This document shows, piece by piece, positions 13,804 to 20,413 of a DNA stretch of 20,413 nucleotides. Made by a program: the position numbers and the translations under genes. This DNA is from Phycisphaerales bacterium UBA7812 (GTDB lineage Bacteria > Planctomycetota > Phycisphaerae > Phycisphaerales > UBA1924), in assembly GCA_002480345.1 (NCBI GenBank), contig DLBY01000125.1, forward strand, positions 1 to 20,413. The letters are read 5' to 3'. Under the pieces are notes generated by a model. That model was not told where the DNA came from. It saw only the letters and a program-made list of their open reading frames with translations, and did not search any database. The number at the start of each line of letters is the position of its first letter. Positions within the stretch are counted from its first letter, which is position 1.

Positions 13804-15450
13804 TCAGAAGCCCACGGCTTGTCCGTCGGCGCGCTGGTCGCTCGCGGCGCAGTAGCCCCGGAATCCCGAGCCGTCGGGCTCGTCGAGGCGGTAGATGATC
13901 TGCCCCCGTCCGTGGGAGACGGTGCGGGCGCGGGCTCGCTGCACGGCGTGCCCCATCGATTCGAGCGCGGCATAAACAGCGTCGTCGAAGCCGGGCTCGA
14001 TGGTGACCGACAGGCCCTCGGTGACCTGCCAGCGCGGCGCATCCAGCGCGGCCTGGGGGTTCTGGTTGAAGTCCGCGAGTCGGACGAGGACCTGCGCGTG
14101 CCCCTGGGGCTGCATGTAGCCCCCCATGACGCCGAACGACATGACGGGGATGTCGTTCCCGTCGGGCCCCGTGCGGGTGACGAACCCCGGGATGATCGTG
14201 TGGTAGGGTCGCTTGGACGGGCCCGCGCGGTTGGGGAGGTTGTCTTCGAGGGTGAAGCAGCAACCCCGGTTCTGCAGGGCGATGCCGGTGCCCGGGACGA
14301 CGATCCCGGAGCCGAACCCGGTGTAGTTGGACTGGATGTAGGAGACCATGTTGCCCTCGGCATCGGCGGCGGTGAGGTAGACGGTCCCGCCGGGCTTGGG
14401 GGTGCCGTGGTCGAAGTCCTGGGCGCGGTTGGGGTCGATGAGCTTTGCGCGCGCCGCGAGGTAGTCGGGGTCGAGGAGGGCCTCGCTGGTGGTGTCCATG
14501 TGTGCCGGGTCGGCGATGTAGCGGTGCGCGTCGCGGAAGGCGAGTTTCATGGCTTCGATCTGCAGGTGCAGGCAGGCGGGGTCGTCGGGATCGAACTTCG
14601 CGAGGTCGAAATGGCGCAGGATGCCCAGCGCGATGCAGGCGGTGATGCCCTGCCCGTTGGGCGGGATCTCGTGGAGGGTGAGGCCCTTGTAGTCCGTGTG
14701 CACGGTGCGCGGGTGGTCGTAGGCGTGGGCCGCGAGATCGCTCGCGCGGAGCAGGCCGCCCTGCGTGCGCGCGGCGGCGTCGATCTTGTCCGCGAGTTCG
14801 CCCTCGTAGAACGAAAGGCCGTTGGTCTCGGCGATGGACTGCAGCGTGTCGGCGTGGTCGGGGAGGCGGACGAGTTCGCCCGTCTGCGGGACGCGACCGC
14901 CCGGCGCGAAGGTGTCGTGCCAGGCCTTGAACGGGCCGTCGGTGGGGTATCGGCGGGCGCCGCGGTTCCAGTAGTACGCGGTCTGCGGGCTGAGGAGGAA
15001 GCCTTCGCGGGCGTAGCGGATCGCGGGCTCGGCGAGGGTGGTCATGGGGAGGGTGCCGTGGTTCTCGGCGAGGGCGGCCCACGCGGAGACAGCGCCGGGG
15101 GTGGTGACGCCCCCCCAGCCGTAGTAGGGGATCGACGACTCGCCCGCGAACCGGTTCGCGATCTCGGCTTCGGTTAGCAGGGCGGGGGAGCGGCCCGAGG
15201 CGTTGAGGGCGTGGAGGCCTCCCCCGGCCCAGGCGATCGCGAACCCGTCGGCACCGATCCCGTTGCTGGTGGGCTCGACGACGGTGAGCGCCATCGCGGT
15301 CGCGACGGCGGCGTCGAAGGCGTTGCCCCCCTTTCGGAGCATCTCGAGGCCCGCCTGGGCGGCGAGGGGCTGGCTCGTCGCGACGCAGTTGCGGGCGTAC
15401 ACCGGTTCGCGGCGCGAGTCGTACGGGAGACGGTCGGGGAAGGGTGCCAT
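13804..15450 (-). CDS. Gamma-glutamyltransferase-family (Ntn-hydrolase) protein, cytosolic YwrD/HpxW-like type
   Basis: This 548-residue protein shows GGT-family motifs throughout. These are VATSQPLAAQAGLEMLRKGG (23-42) with GNAFDAAVATAMAL (42-55), EIPPNGQGITACIALGIL (261-278), the self-cleavage region KPGGTVYLTAADAEGNMVSY (352-371), NYTGFGSGIVVPGTGI (375-390), SKRPYHTIIPGF (412-423) and GVMGGYMQPQGHAQVL (440-455). T356 aligns with the autocatalytic nucleophile T391 of E. coli GGT. Maturation would cut before T356 into a large and a small subunit. Unlike classical periplasmic GGT there is no signal peptide. That fits the YwrD/oxamate amidohydrolase (HpxW)-like branch, so the substrate may not be glutathione. 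No clear Shine-Dalgarno precedes the start. It is divergent from msrBA. Confidence 0.9.
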   Translation of the reverse strand: MAPFPDRLPYDSRREPVYARNCVATSQPLAAQAGLEMLRKGGNAFDAAVATAMALTVVEPTSNGIGADGFAIAWAGGGLHALNASGRSPALLTEAEIANRFAGESSIPYYGWGGVTTPGAVSAWAALAENHGTLPMTTLAEPAIRYAREGFLLSPQTAYYWNRGARRYPTDGPFKAWHDTFAPGGRVPQTGELVRLPDHADTLQSIAETNGLSFYEGELADKIDAAARTQGGLLRASDLAAHAYDHPRTVHTDYKGLTLHEIPPNGQGITACIALGILRHFDLAKFDPDDPACLHLQIEAMKLAFRDAHRYIADPAHMDTTSEALLDPDYLAARAKLIDPNRAQDFDHGTPKPGGTVYLTAADAEGNMVSYIQSNYTGFGSGIVVPGTGIALQNRGCCFTLEDNLPNRAGPSKRPYHTIIPGFVTRTGPDGNDIPVMSFGVMGGYMQPQGHAQVLVRLADFNQNPQAALDAPRWQVTEGLSVTIEPGFDDAVYAALESMGHAVQRARARTVSHGRGQIIYRLDEPDGSGFRGYCAASDQRADGQAVGF

Positions 15451-15642
15451 GCGGACAGCCTACCCGGACCCGCGCCGCACCGACAGCGAATAAATCGCCC
15501 GCCCGCCGCGTTCTCTGGGGGTGCGGATCGGCGATCGCGCTGCATCGGAGCGGGCGTGCGGGCCGATTCGTCACATAGAGAGACGCTCATAGACTTCACG
15601 CGCCCCGCGTTCGATCGCCGGGGGCGGAATCAGGGAGTGACG

Positions 15643-16764
15643 ATGTTGAAACTCCACACTGCTGTGTCGTTCGCGCTGCTCGCGGCGTCCGTCGCCTTCG
15701 CGGCCCACGCCCTGACCTCGGGCAACGCGGGCCTGTTCACGGGCGAGGACGGGAAGCGGATCAGCGCCGCTCGCGTTTTCGGCCTGCCGGCGAATCAGGC
15801 CGCGAATCTGGAAGAAACCATGACCGACCACCCCACGATCTCCAAGGCGGGCTACCGCATCGAGCGCCTCAGCGACGAGACCATCGCCCAGCTGGCGAAG
15901 GGCCTGACCGACGAGGAGCGGCGCATCCTGCTGGACCACGGCACGGAGGCGGCGTTCTGCGGCACGCTGCTCGATAACAAGAAGGAGGGCACCTATGTGT
16001 GCCGCCTCTGCGAGCTGCCCCTGTTCAGCAGCGACGCGAAGTTCACCAGCGGGACGGGCTGGCCCAGCTTCTACAAGCCCGTCAGCAAGGACCACCTTTC
16101 GTACATCGAGGACAACTCGTACGGCATGCGGCGCATCGAGATCCGCTGCGCCCGCTGCGACGGGCACCAGGGGCATGTCTTCGAGGACGGGCCCAAACCC
16201 ACCGGGCTGCGCTTCTGCCTGAACAGCGCGAGCCTGAAGTTCTATGAGAAGGGAGACCAGATGCCGGAGGCGGCGCAGCCGATCGAGACGCAGACCGCGT
16301 ACTTCGCGGGCGGGTGCTTCTGGGGTGTCGAGGACCGCTTCCAGCACCTCGACGGTGTGATCGACGCCGTGAGCGGCTACCAGGGCGGGCATGTCGAGAA
16401 CCCGACCTACAAGCAGGTCTGCTACACGGACACCGGGCACGCGGAGAGCGTGAAGGTGGTCTTCGATCCGAAGACGATCAGCTATGACGAGCTGCTCGAG
16501 AAGTTCTTTGAGTTCCACAACCCCACGCAGCTGAACCGGCAGGGCCCTGATGTCGGCCCGCAGTACCGCAGCGCGATCTTCCCCGCGAGCGATGAGCAGC
16601 GGGAGAAGGCGGAGGCGTTCATCAAGGCGCAGAACGAGGAAGGCCGCTGGGCGGGGCGGGTCGTCACGAAGGTGGAACCGATGGCGCCCTTCTACGAGGC
16701 GGAGGACTACCACCAGGACTACAACGCGAAGCACGGGCGGAGCTGCGCGATCTCGATGGACTGA
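15643..16764 (+). CDS. msrBA: Fused methionine sulfoxide reductase MsrB-MsrA with signal peptide
   Basis: This 373-residue bifunctional repair enzyme reduces both methionine sulfoxide epimers. Residues 1-23 look like a signal peptide (MLKLHTAVSFALLAASVAFA, then AHA). The MsrB domain (about 68-203) has zinc cysteines C120, C123, C169 and C172, catalytic RFCLNSASL (C192) and a probable resolving C106 (AFCGTLLDNKKEG). The MsrA domain (about 215-373) has AGGCFWGVE (catalytic C225), GHAESVKVVFDP (265-276) and a C-terminal resolving cysteine (RSCAISMD, C369). No thioredoxin domain is fused. The start at 15643 has AGGGAG 5 nt upstream. An in-frame ATG at 15820 (M60), preceded by GGAAG, would give a 314-residue cytosolic form. 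A strong terminator follows. The activity assignment is secure; export is inferred. Confidence 0.93.
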   Translation: MLKLHTAVSFALLAASVAFAAHALTSGNAGLFTGEDGKRISAARVFGLPANQAANLEETMTDHPTISKAGYRIERLSDETIAQLAKGLTDEERRILLDHGTEAAFCGTLLDNKKEGTYVCRLCELPLFSSDAKFTSGTGWPSFYKPVSKDHLSYIEDNSYGMRRIEIRCARCDGHQGHVFEDGPKPTGLRFCLNSASLKFYEKGDQMPEAAQPIETQTAYFAGGCFWGVEDRFQHLDGVIDAVSGYQGGHVENPTYKQVCYTDTGHAESVKVVFDPKTISYDELLEKFFEFHNPTQLNRQGPDVGPQYRSAIFPASDEQREKAEAFIKAQNEEGRWAGRVVTKVEPMAPFYEAEDYHQDYNAKHGRSCAISMD

Positions 16765-16793
16765 ACACCTGATTCACCGTGTGTGTGTTCACA

Positions 16794-16820
16794 AGGCCCG
16801 GGCACGAGCCCGGGCTTTTT
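16794..16820 (+). terminator. Rho-independent terminator after msrBA
   Basis: GCCCGGGC-type stem: 16796-16803 pairs with 16808-16815 (8 bp), extended by a G-U and an A-U pair. The loop is ACGA and the tail is TTTTT (16816-16820). It lies 30 bp after the stop. Same loop as the terminator at 9052-9080. Confidence 0.9.
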
Positions 16821-16866
16821 CATGCGCGGCGCACGGATGATTGGACCGCACCGTCTCCGGGTCGTC

Positions 16867-16896
16867 CTGAGAGCGGGCCGGGCGTTGCGCTAGAAT
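16867..16896 (+). promoter_or_regulatory. Promoter candidate for the LVIVD/dockerin gene
   Basis: CTGAGA (16867-16872) and TAGAAT (16891-16896) are separated by 18 bp. The -10 is a five-of-six match and the -35 a four-of-six match. It lies just downstream of the msrBA terminator, giving a leader of about 110 nt before the start at 17014. Confidence 0.5.
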
Positions 16897-16944
16897 TGTG
16901 GTCTGGAGGGAACCGGACCGGCCGTGCGCAGCACGCCGGATCGT

Positions 16945-16989
16945 GACCGCGGCCGGTCTTCTTGCCGGTGCCGTGCATCGAAGGATGCA
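16945..16989 (+). other. Two leader hairpins upstream of the LVIVD/dockerin gene
   Basis: GACCG-cggc-CGGTC (16945-16958) and TGCATC-gaag-GATGCA (16974-16989, flanked by CCG/CGG that can extend the stem past a one-base bulge) lie in the predicted leader. The second ends about 12 nt before the Shine-Dalgarno AAGGGA (17002-17007). They may stabilise the mRNA or tune translation. Confidence 0.35.
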
Positions 16990-17013
16990 TCGGGGCCGGG
17001 GAAGGGATCGGAC

Positions 17014-18198
17014 ATGAAAACGGCTCTTTGCTCCCGCGTTGCGGCAGCCGCCGCGTCTGTATTCACGCTCTCGATGGCGTTGGGTCAGAGTTGCGAACCG
17101 GTGTTGCTCGGCGCCGCGGATTCGCCCAATCGCGACTACGCGGTTGCGATGGACGGGCCGCTCGCGTTCGTCTGCGACCTCGACACCTCCGTTCCGCTCG
17201 ATCACGCGCTGGTCGTCCTCGATTTCACGGATATCGCCGCACCGATCCAGATTGGCTCGCTGGATCTCGCTGACGGGCCTTGGGATGTCGTTGTGCGTGA
17301 CGGGCTGGCTTATGTCGCAGCCGACGACGAGGGCCTTCTGATCGTCGATGTCTCCGACCCGAGTGCGCCGGTGTTGATCGGCCAGGGGTCGGGGCCGTCG
17401 GGTGCGCAGGGGGTCGATCTCGCGAACGGGTTCGCCTATGTCGCGGGGGGGCGGAGCGACGGGCTCTGGATCTTCGACATCACGGACCCGGCCGCGCCGG
17501 TCTCCGTCGGATTCGTCACCATGCCGCAGCACGCTTTCAAGGTCCGTGTCGCGGGTTCGCGCGCGTTCGTGGCGTCGCTCGGCGGGGGCCTGCAGATCGT
17601 CGATGTGTCCGCCCCGGCCGCCCCGGCGGTTCTCGGTTCGTTGGATTACACCTGCTCAGGATGCAGCGTGAACGATGTCGTGGTCGTCGATGACCTTGCG
17701 TACCTCGCGGTCCAGTCCTGGGGTCTGCGGATCGTTGATGTGTCCGATCCGACAGCGCCGGTGGAGGTCGGTGAGTACCGGATGGACGACCTGGCTTACG
17801 GCGTCGCGGTGCGCGGCTCGACGGTTCTGGTGGGCGGCGCGTCCGGTCTCAGCGTCTTCGACGCGAGCGATCCGACGCTCCCCGTGATGATCGGTTCGCT
17901 GCAGACCACGCCCGCGGGGTCCGCGTTCCGCCCGGCTTTGCGGGATGATCTCGCGTTCGTTCCCGTGCGCGGTGCGGGGCCGCTGGTGATCGATATCGGG
18001 TCGTGCTTCGGGAGCGGGCCCTGCAACGACGCGGACTTCGCGGAGCCCTTCGGCGTGCTCGACACCGCGGATGTCAGCGCATTCGTGGACGCGTTCCTCG
18101 CGGCGGAAACGGGCGCGGACCTCGACGCGAGCGGCGTTTTCGATCTCCGCGATGTCACCCTGTTCATCGGGCTGTTCGTGGGCGGGTGCCCGAGTTAG
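17014..18198 (+). CDS. Secreted LVIVD-repeat beta-propeller with C-terminal GC-type dockerin domain
   Basis: This is a 394-residue exported protein. Residues 1-24 form a signal peptide ending ALG or ALGQ. Six clear LVIVD repeats follow at about 66, 108, 151, 193, 238 and 279 (for example LLIVDVSDPSAPVLIG and LRIVDVSDPTAPVEVG), with a seventh, shorter one (PLVIDIGS) at 323. The 42-45-residue spacing predicts a seven-bladed beta-propeller. The C-terminal 58 residues are a GC-type dockerin: DFAEPFGVLDTADVSAFV, with a degenerate first calcium loop, then DLDASGVFDLRDVTLFI, ending GGCPS. The start at 17014 follows AAGGGA by 6 nt; the frame is open from 16924, but only this start gives a signal peptide. 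LVIVD propellers usually mediate extracellular binding. It converges on yidC with a 24-bp gap. Confidence 0.88.
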   Translation: MKTALCSRVAAAAASVFTLSMALGQSCEPVLLGAADSPNRDYAVAMDGPLAFVCDLDTSVPLDHALVVLDFTDIAAPIQIGSLDLADGPWDVVVRDGLAYVAADDEGLLIVDVSDPSAPVLIGQGSGPSGAQGVDLANGFAYVAGGRSDGLWIFDITDPAAPVSVGFVTMPQHAFKVRVAGSRAFVASLGGGLQIVDVSAPAAPAVLGSLDYTCSGCSVNDVVVVDDLAYLAVQSWGLRIVDVSDPTAPVEVGEYRMDDLAYGVAVRGSTVLVGGASGLSVFDASDPTLPVMIGSLQTTPAGSAFRPALRDDLAFVPVRGAGPLVIDIGSCFGSGPCNDADFAEPFGVLDTADVSAFVDAFLAAETGADLDASGVFDLRDVTLFIGLFVGGCPS

Positions 18199-18222
18199 TG
18201 GAGTGATCCGCCCGCGTGCCGC

Positions 18223-20413
18223 TCACTTCCGCTTCTTGTAGTTCCGATCGCGGGGCTCGGGCTTGCGGGCGGTGTTCTGCACCTTCTTCGCCTTGCCCGC
18301 CTTCTGCTGCTGGGCCTGTTGCTGCTGCTCGGCGAGGGCCTGGAGCTTCGCCATGAACCCGCCCGGCTTGGCGGGCTGGCTTCCCTTCGCGGCGCGCTTC
18401 GCGGCCTTCTGGGCCTTGATCTTCTCGGGGTCGAGCAGGCCCTTCTTCTCCGCGTTGTGGCGGATGTGCTTGTTCTCAAGGATGCCCAGCGTCGAGTTGG
18501 TGATGAAGTAGATCGTCAGGCCCGACGGCGCCGCGTACATGAAGATCGGCATCATCAGCGGGAACATCACCTTCATGATCTTCTGCTGCTGCTCCATCTC
18601 CGCGCTCATGCTCGCGCTGGGGGGCGGGCTCAGGTATTTCTGGTGGGCCCAGAACACCACGCCCATGAGCACGGGGAGCAGGTTGATGGACTTGATCTCG
18701 CCGTAGATGCCCCCGATCAGCGGCGGTGTGAAGTGCAGCGCCTTGGGGAGGGGGACCATCTGGTCGGGGCGCGAGAGGTCCGCGAGGAAGCGCCATTCCC
18801 CGCCCGTGATCGACTGGAACACGCCCCAGAACGCGGCCTCGTGGCGCAGCTCCGCGGCGAAGTAGAGCGAGGCGTACAGCGCGATCCACACCGGGGACTG
18901 GAGCAGCATCGGGAGGCAGCCCAGCGCGCCCGCGGGGTTGATGCCCTCTTCCTGCCAGAGCTTCGCCATCTCCTGCTGCTGGCGCTTCGCGTCGTCCTTG
19001 TACTTCTCGCGGATCTTCTGCTGCATCGGCGCGATCGACTGCATCTGCTTGCTGAAGCGGAGCAGGCGGATCTGGCTCCACTTCGTGATCGGGTGCAGCG
19101 TCGTGCGCACGACCAGCACCAGCAGGATGATGGAGATCGCCCAGTCCCCGGTGATCGAATGCGCGAAGCGGAGGACCGCCATGAGCACATAGGTGAGCCA
19201 GGAGAAGGTGCACATCTCCCCGCACGGGCCGCCGAAGTTGTAGACGATCAGCCCGTCGAGATTCAGCGACGCGAGCAGCGGATCGGTGGTCAGGTCCTCG
19301 TGGAGCAGGGGACCCGCGTAGACGCCCATCGTCTGCTCGCTCGCGCCGCGCGGCGCGAGCCGCTCGGGCTCGTGGTTGAGCCGCATCAGCATCACCGCGT
19401 GGTCGATGTCCTTCTTGCCCAGGTAGGGGTTGAGCACGAGGCGGTCGATCTGCTCGACCTGCGTGAAGAGCTTTTCCTCGCCCCCGGCGCCGACGGCCTG
19501 GGGGTCGAAGACCGGGTGGAGCGCGACCGCGAAGTAGCGCCCCGTAAACGCGGTCCAGACCAGGCGCCGGCCCTCCTTGCCGCTCTTGGGGGTGGGCCAG
19601 AGCGTGTCCTCGGGCTTCCATCGCTCGTACCCCGCGTCGTCGGTCTCGCGGTCGCCCAGCACCTTGCCCCGCCCGGTCAGGTCGCGGTCCGCGGTGACGA
19701 ACGCGCTGCCCGATTGCGCCTCGGGGTTGAGCAGGTAGCCGAAGCGGACGCGGCGTTTGTCGCCGCCGTACCGCGTGACGGGCTCGGGGAGGTCGATCGG
19801 GCCCGCCTCGTACCAGGTGACGGTGAGGGGGCGGTCGGTGAGGTTCTCGCTGCGCCGGGAGATGGTGACGCGGAAGGTGCCGGGCTCGATCGCGTACCGG
19901 CGCTCGAGGCGGACGAGGGGCGAGCCGTCCGCGGTCTCGATGAACGCCTCGAACGCGCCCGGGATGCCGTCGAGTTCGCGCCAGACGCCCTCCCCGGCGA
20001 GGCCCACGGTCGCGCGCTCGCCCGATGCGGGGTCGGTCACGCGGATCGCGAGGGCCGCGAAGGGGACCGCGGTCAGGTCGGAGCGTCCGGGCCTGGGCAC
20101 GGTGCGCTGCGCCTGCAGCTCGACATGCTCCTCGCTGTCGACTTCCTCGAAGAAGCCCTCGCCCAGCTTGAGCGAGGCGATGCCCGAGCCGAACGGGCTG
20201 AACTCGATGCGCATCGAGTCGCCCCCCTCGCCGTCGAGCGAGCCCAGCCCCCTGGGCGCGGGCGCCTCGGGGTACACGCGGGTCGTGAGACCCGCGAGCG
20301 AGCCCGCCGGGAGCGGTGCGGCGGTCTCGCGCGCCGGGGCGGCTTCGGGAGCGGGCTCGTCGACCGCGGCGTCCGACCCGCTCGTGGTGTCGGCGGGGGG
20401 ATCCGCGACCGGG
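18223..20413 (-). CDS. yidC: Membrane protein insertase YidC (5' end beyond window edge)
   Basis: The visible 729 residues of this inner-membrane insertase run open to the right edge, so the start and first TM helix are missing. An internal GTG at 20277 is not the true start. The first 45 visible residues are a Pro/Ala/Glu-rich linker. Then come the large periplasmic beta-domain (about 70-390) and the five-TM-type core. The core shows LLVLVVRTTLHPITKWSQ with the groove arginine at about visible residue 436, the cytosolic coiled hairpin MQSIAPMQQKIREKYKDD, GINPAGALGCLPMLLQSPVW and the final TM MFPLMMPIFMYAAPSGLTIY. The roughly 80-residue tail is Lys/Ala/Gln-rich with QQQQAQQQK and ends YKKRK. 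Long basic YidC tails, including that of the planctomycete Rhodopirellula baltica, are reported to bind ribosomes. rnpA and rpmH, frequent neighbours, are not on this side. Confidence 0.96.
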   Translation of the reverse strand, partial: PVADPPADTTSGSDAAVDEPAPEAAPARETAAPLPAGSLAGLTTRVYPEAPAPRGLGSLDGEGGDSMRIEFSPFGSGIASLKLGEGFFEEVDSEEHVELQAQRTVPRPGRSDLTAVPFAALAIRVTDPASGERATVGLAGEGVWRELDGIPGAFEAFIETADGSPLVRLERRYAIEPGTFRVTISRRSENLTDRPLTVTWYEAGPIDLPEPVTRYGGDKRRVRFGYLLNPEAQSGSAFVTADRDLTGRGKVLGDRETDDAGYERWKPEDTLWPTPKSGKEGRRLVWTAFTGRYFAVALHPVFDPQAVGAGGEEKLFTQVEQIDRLVLNPYLGKKDIDHAVMLMRLNHEPERLAPRGASEQTMGVYAGPLLHEDLTTDPLLASLNLDGLIVYNFGGPCGEMCTFSWLTYVLMAVLRFAHSITGDWAISIILLVLVVRTTLHPITKWSQIRLLRFSKQMQSIAPMQQKIREKYKDDAKRQQQEMAKLWQEEGINPAGALGCLPMLLQSPVWIALYASLYFAAELRHEAAFWGVFQSITGGEWRFLADLSRPDQMVPLPKALHFTPPLIGGIYGEIKSINLLPVLMGVVFWAHQKYLSPPPSASMSAEMEQQQKIMKVMFPLMMPIFMYAAPSGLTIYFITNSTLGILENKHIRHNAEKKGLLDPEKIKAQKAAKRAAKGSQPAKPGGFMAKLQALAEQQQQAQQQKAGKAKKVQNTARKPEPRDRNYKKRK

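Noticed and set aside
15451..15642. Promoters for the divergent GGT-like and msrBA genes
   Set aside because: Weak -10-like boxes (TAGACT at 15590-15595; TTTATT on the minus strand near 15490) lack matching -35 boxes, so I did not list them.
18223..20277. YidC starting at the GTG at 20277
   Set aside because: The frame stays open to the window edge and the first TM helix is missing, so the gene is truncated by the window.
1..20413. tRNA, rRNA, CRISPR arrays, insertion sequences and prophage genes
   Set aside because: None seen. The only repeats found are the coding repeats in rne and the secreted proteins, plus short leader repeats.

Overview
This window comes from a high-GC bacterial chromosome, most likely a planctomycete of class Phycisphaerae. 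The main evidence is two secreted proteins (7767-9005 and 17014-18198) that end in the short two-repeat dockerin-like domain closing on Gly-Cys-Pro. That domain is typical of Phycisphaerae and is known as the 'GC-type dockerin'. The assignment is by pattern recognition, not by a database search. I saw no insertion sequence, prophage, CRISPR array, tRNA or rRNA. The window looks like core chromosome with some lineage-specific genes.

Layout, left to right. (1) Minus strand: the 5' part of dxr (isoprenoid synthesis, cut by the left edge), preceded 4 bp away by a large RNase E/G gene with long charged tails, then ptsI (PTS enzyme I). (2) A 423-bp divergent region separates ptsI (-) from a Rho factor (+). 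It appears to hold two back-to-back promoters that share one -10 box. (3) Plus strand: rho overlaps a gene for a two-TM, double zinc-ribbon protein. Then come a secreted HAF-repeat/dockerin protein with a clear terminator, and an FAD-dependent halogenase-like oxidoreductase with its own promoter and leader hairpin. (4) Minus strand, convergent with the oxidoreductase: a P-loop protein that I place near DUF4914 and the PEPCK/HPr-kinase fold, a small four-TM membrane protein, and a gamma-glutamyltransferase-family enzyme. (5) Plus strand: an MsrB-MsrA fusion with a signal peptide, ended by a strong terminator, then a secreted seven-bladed LVIVD propeller with a GC-type dockerin. (6) Minus strand: yidC, whose 5' end lies beyond the right edge.

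Several genes concern RNA and envelope housekeeping: RNase E, Rho and YidC. Two of these depart from the textbook form. The RNase E lacks the two zinc-link cysteines. The Rho lacks the aromatic primary RNA-binding motif and has substitutions in both secondary-site loops. I do not see one obvious new multi-gene system. The best leads are the DUF4914-like kinase-fold protein with its palindrome-rich AT-rich leader, the unusual Rho with its translationally coupled zinc-ribbon partner and shared bidirectional promoter, and the exported MsrBA with a plausible second, cytosolic start.
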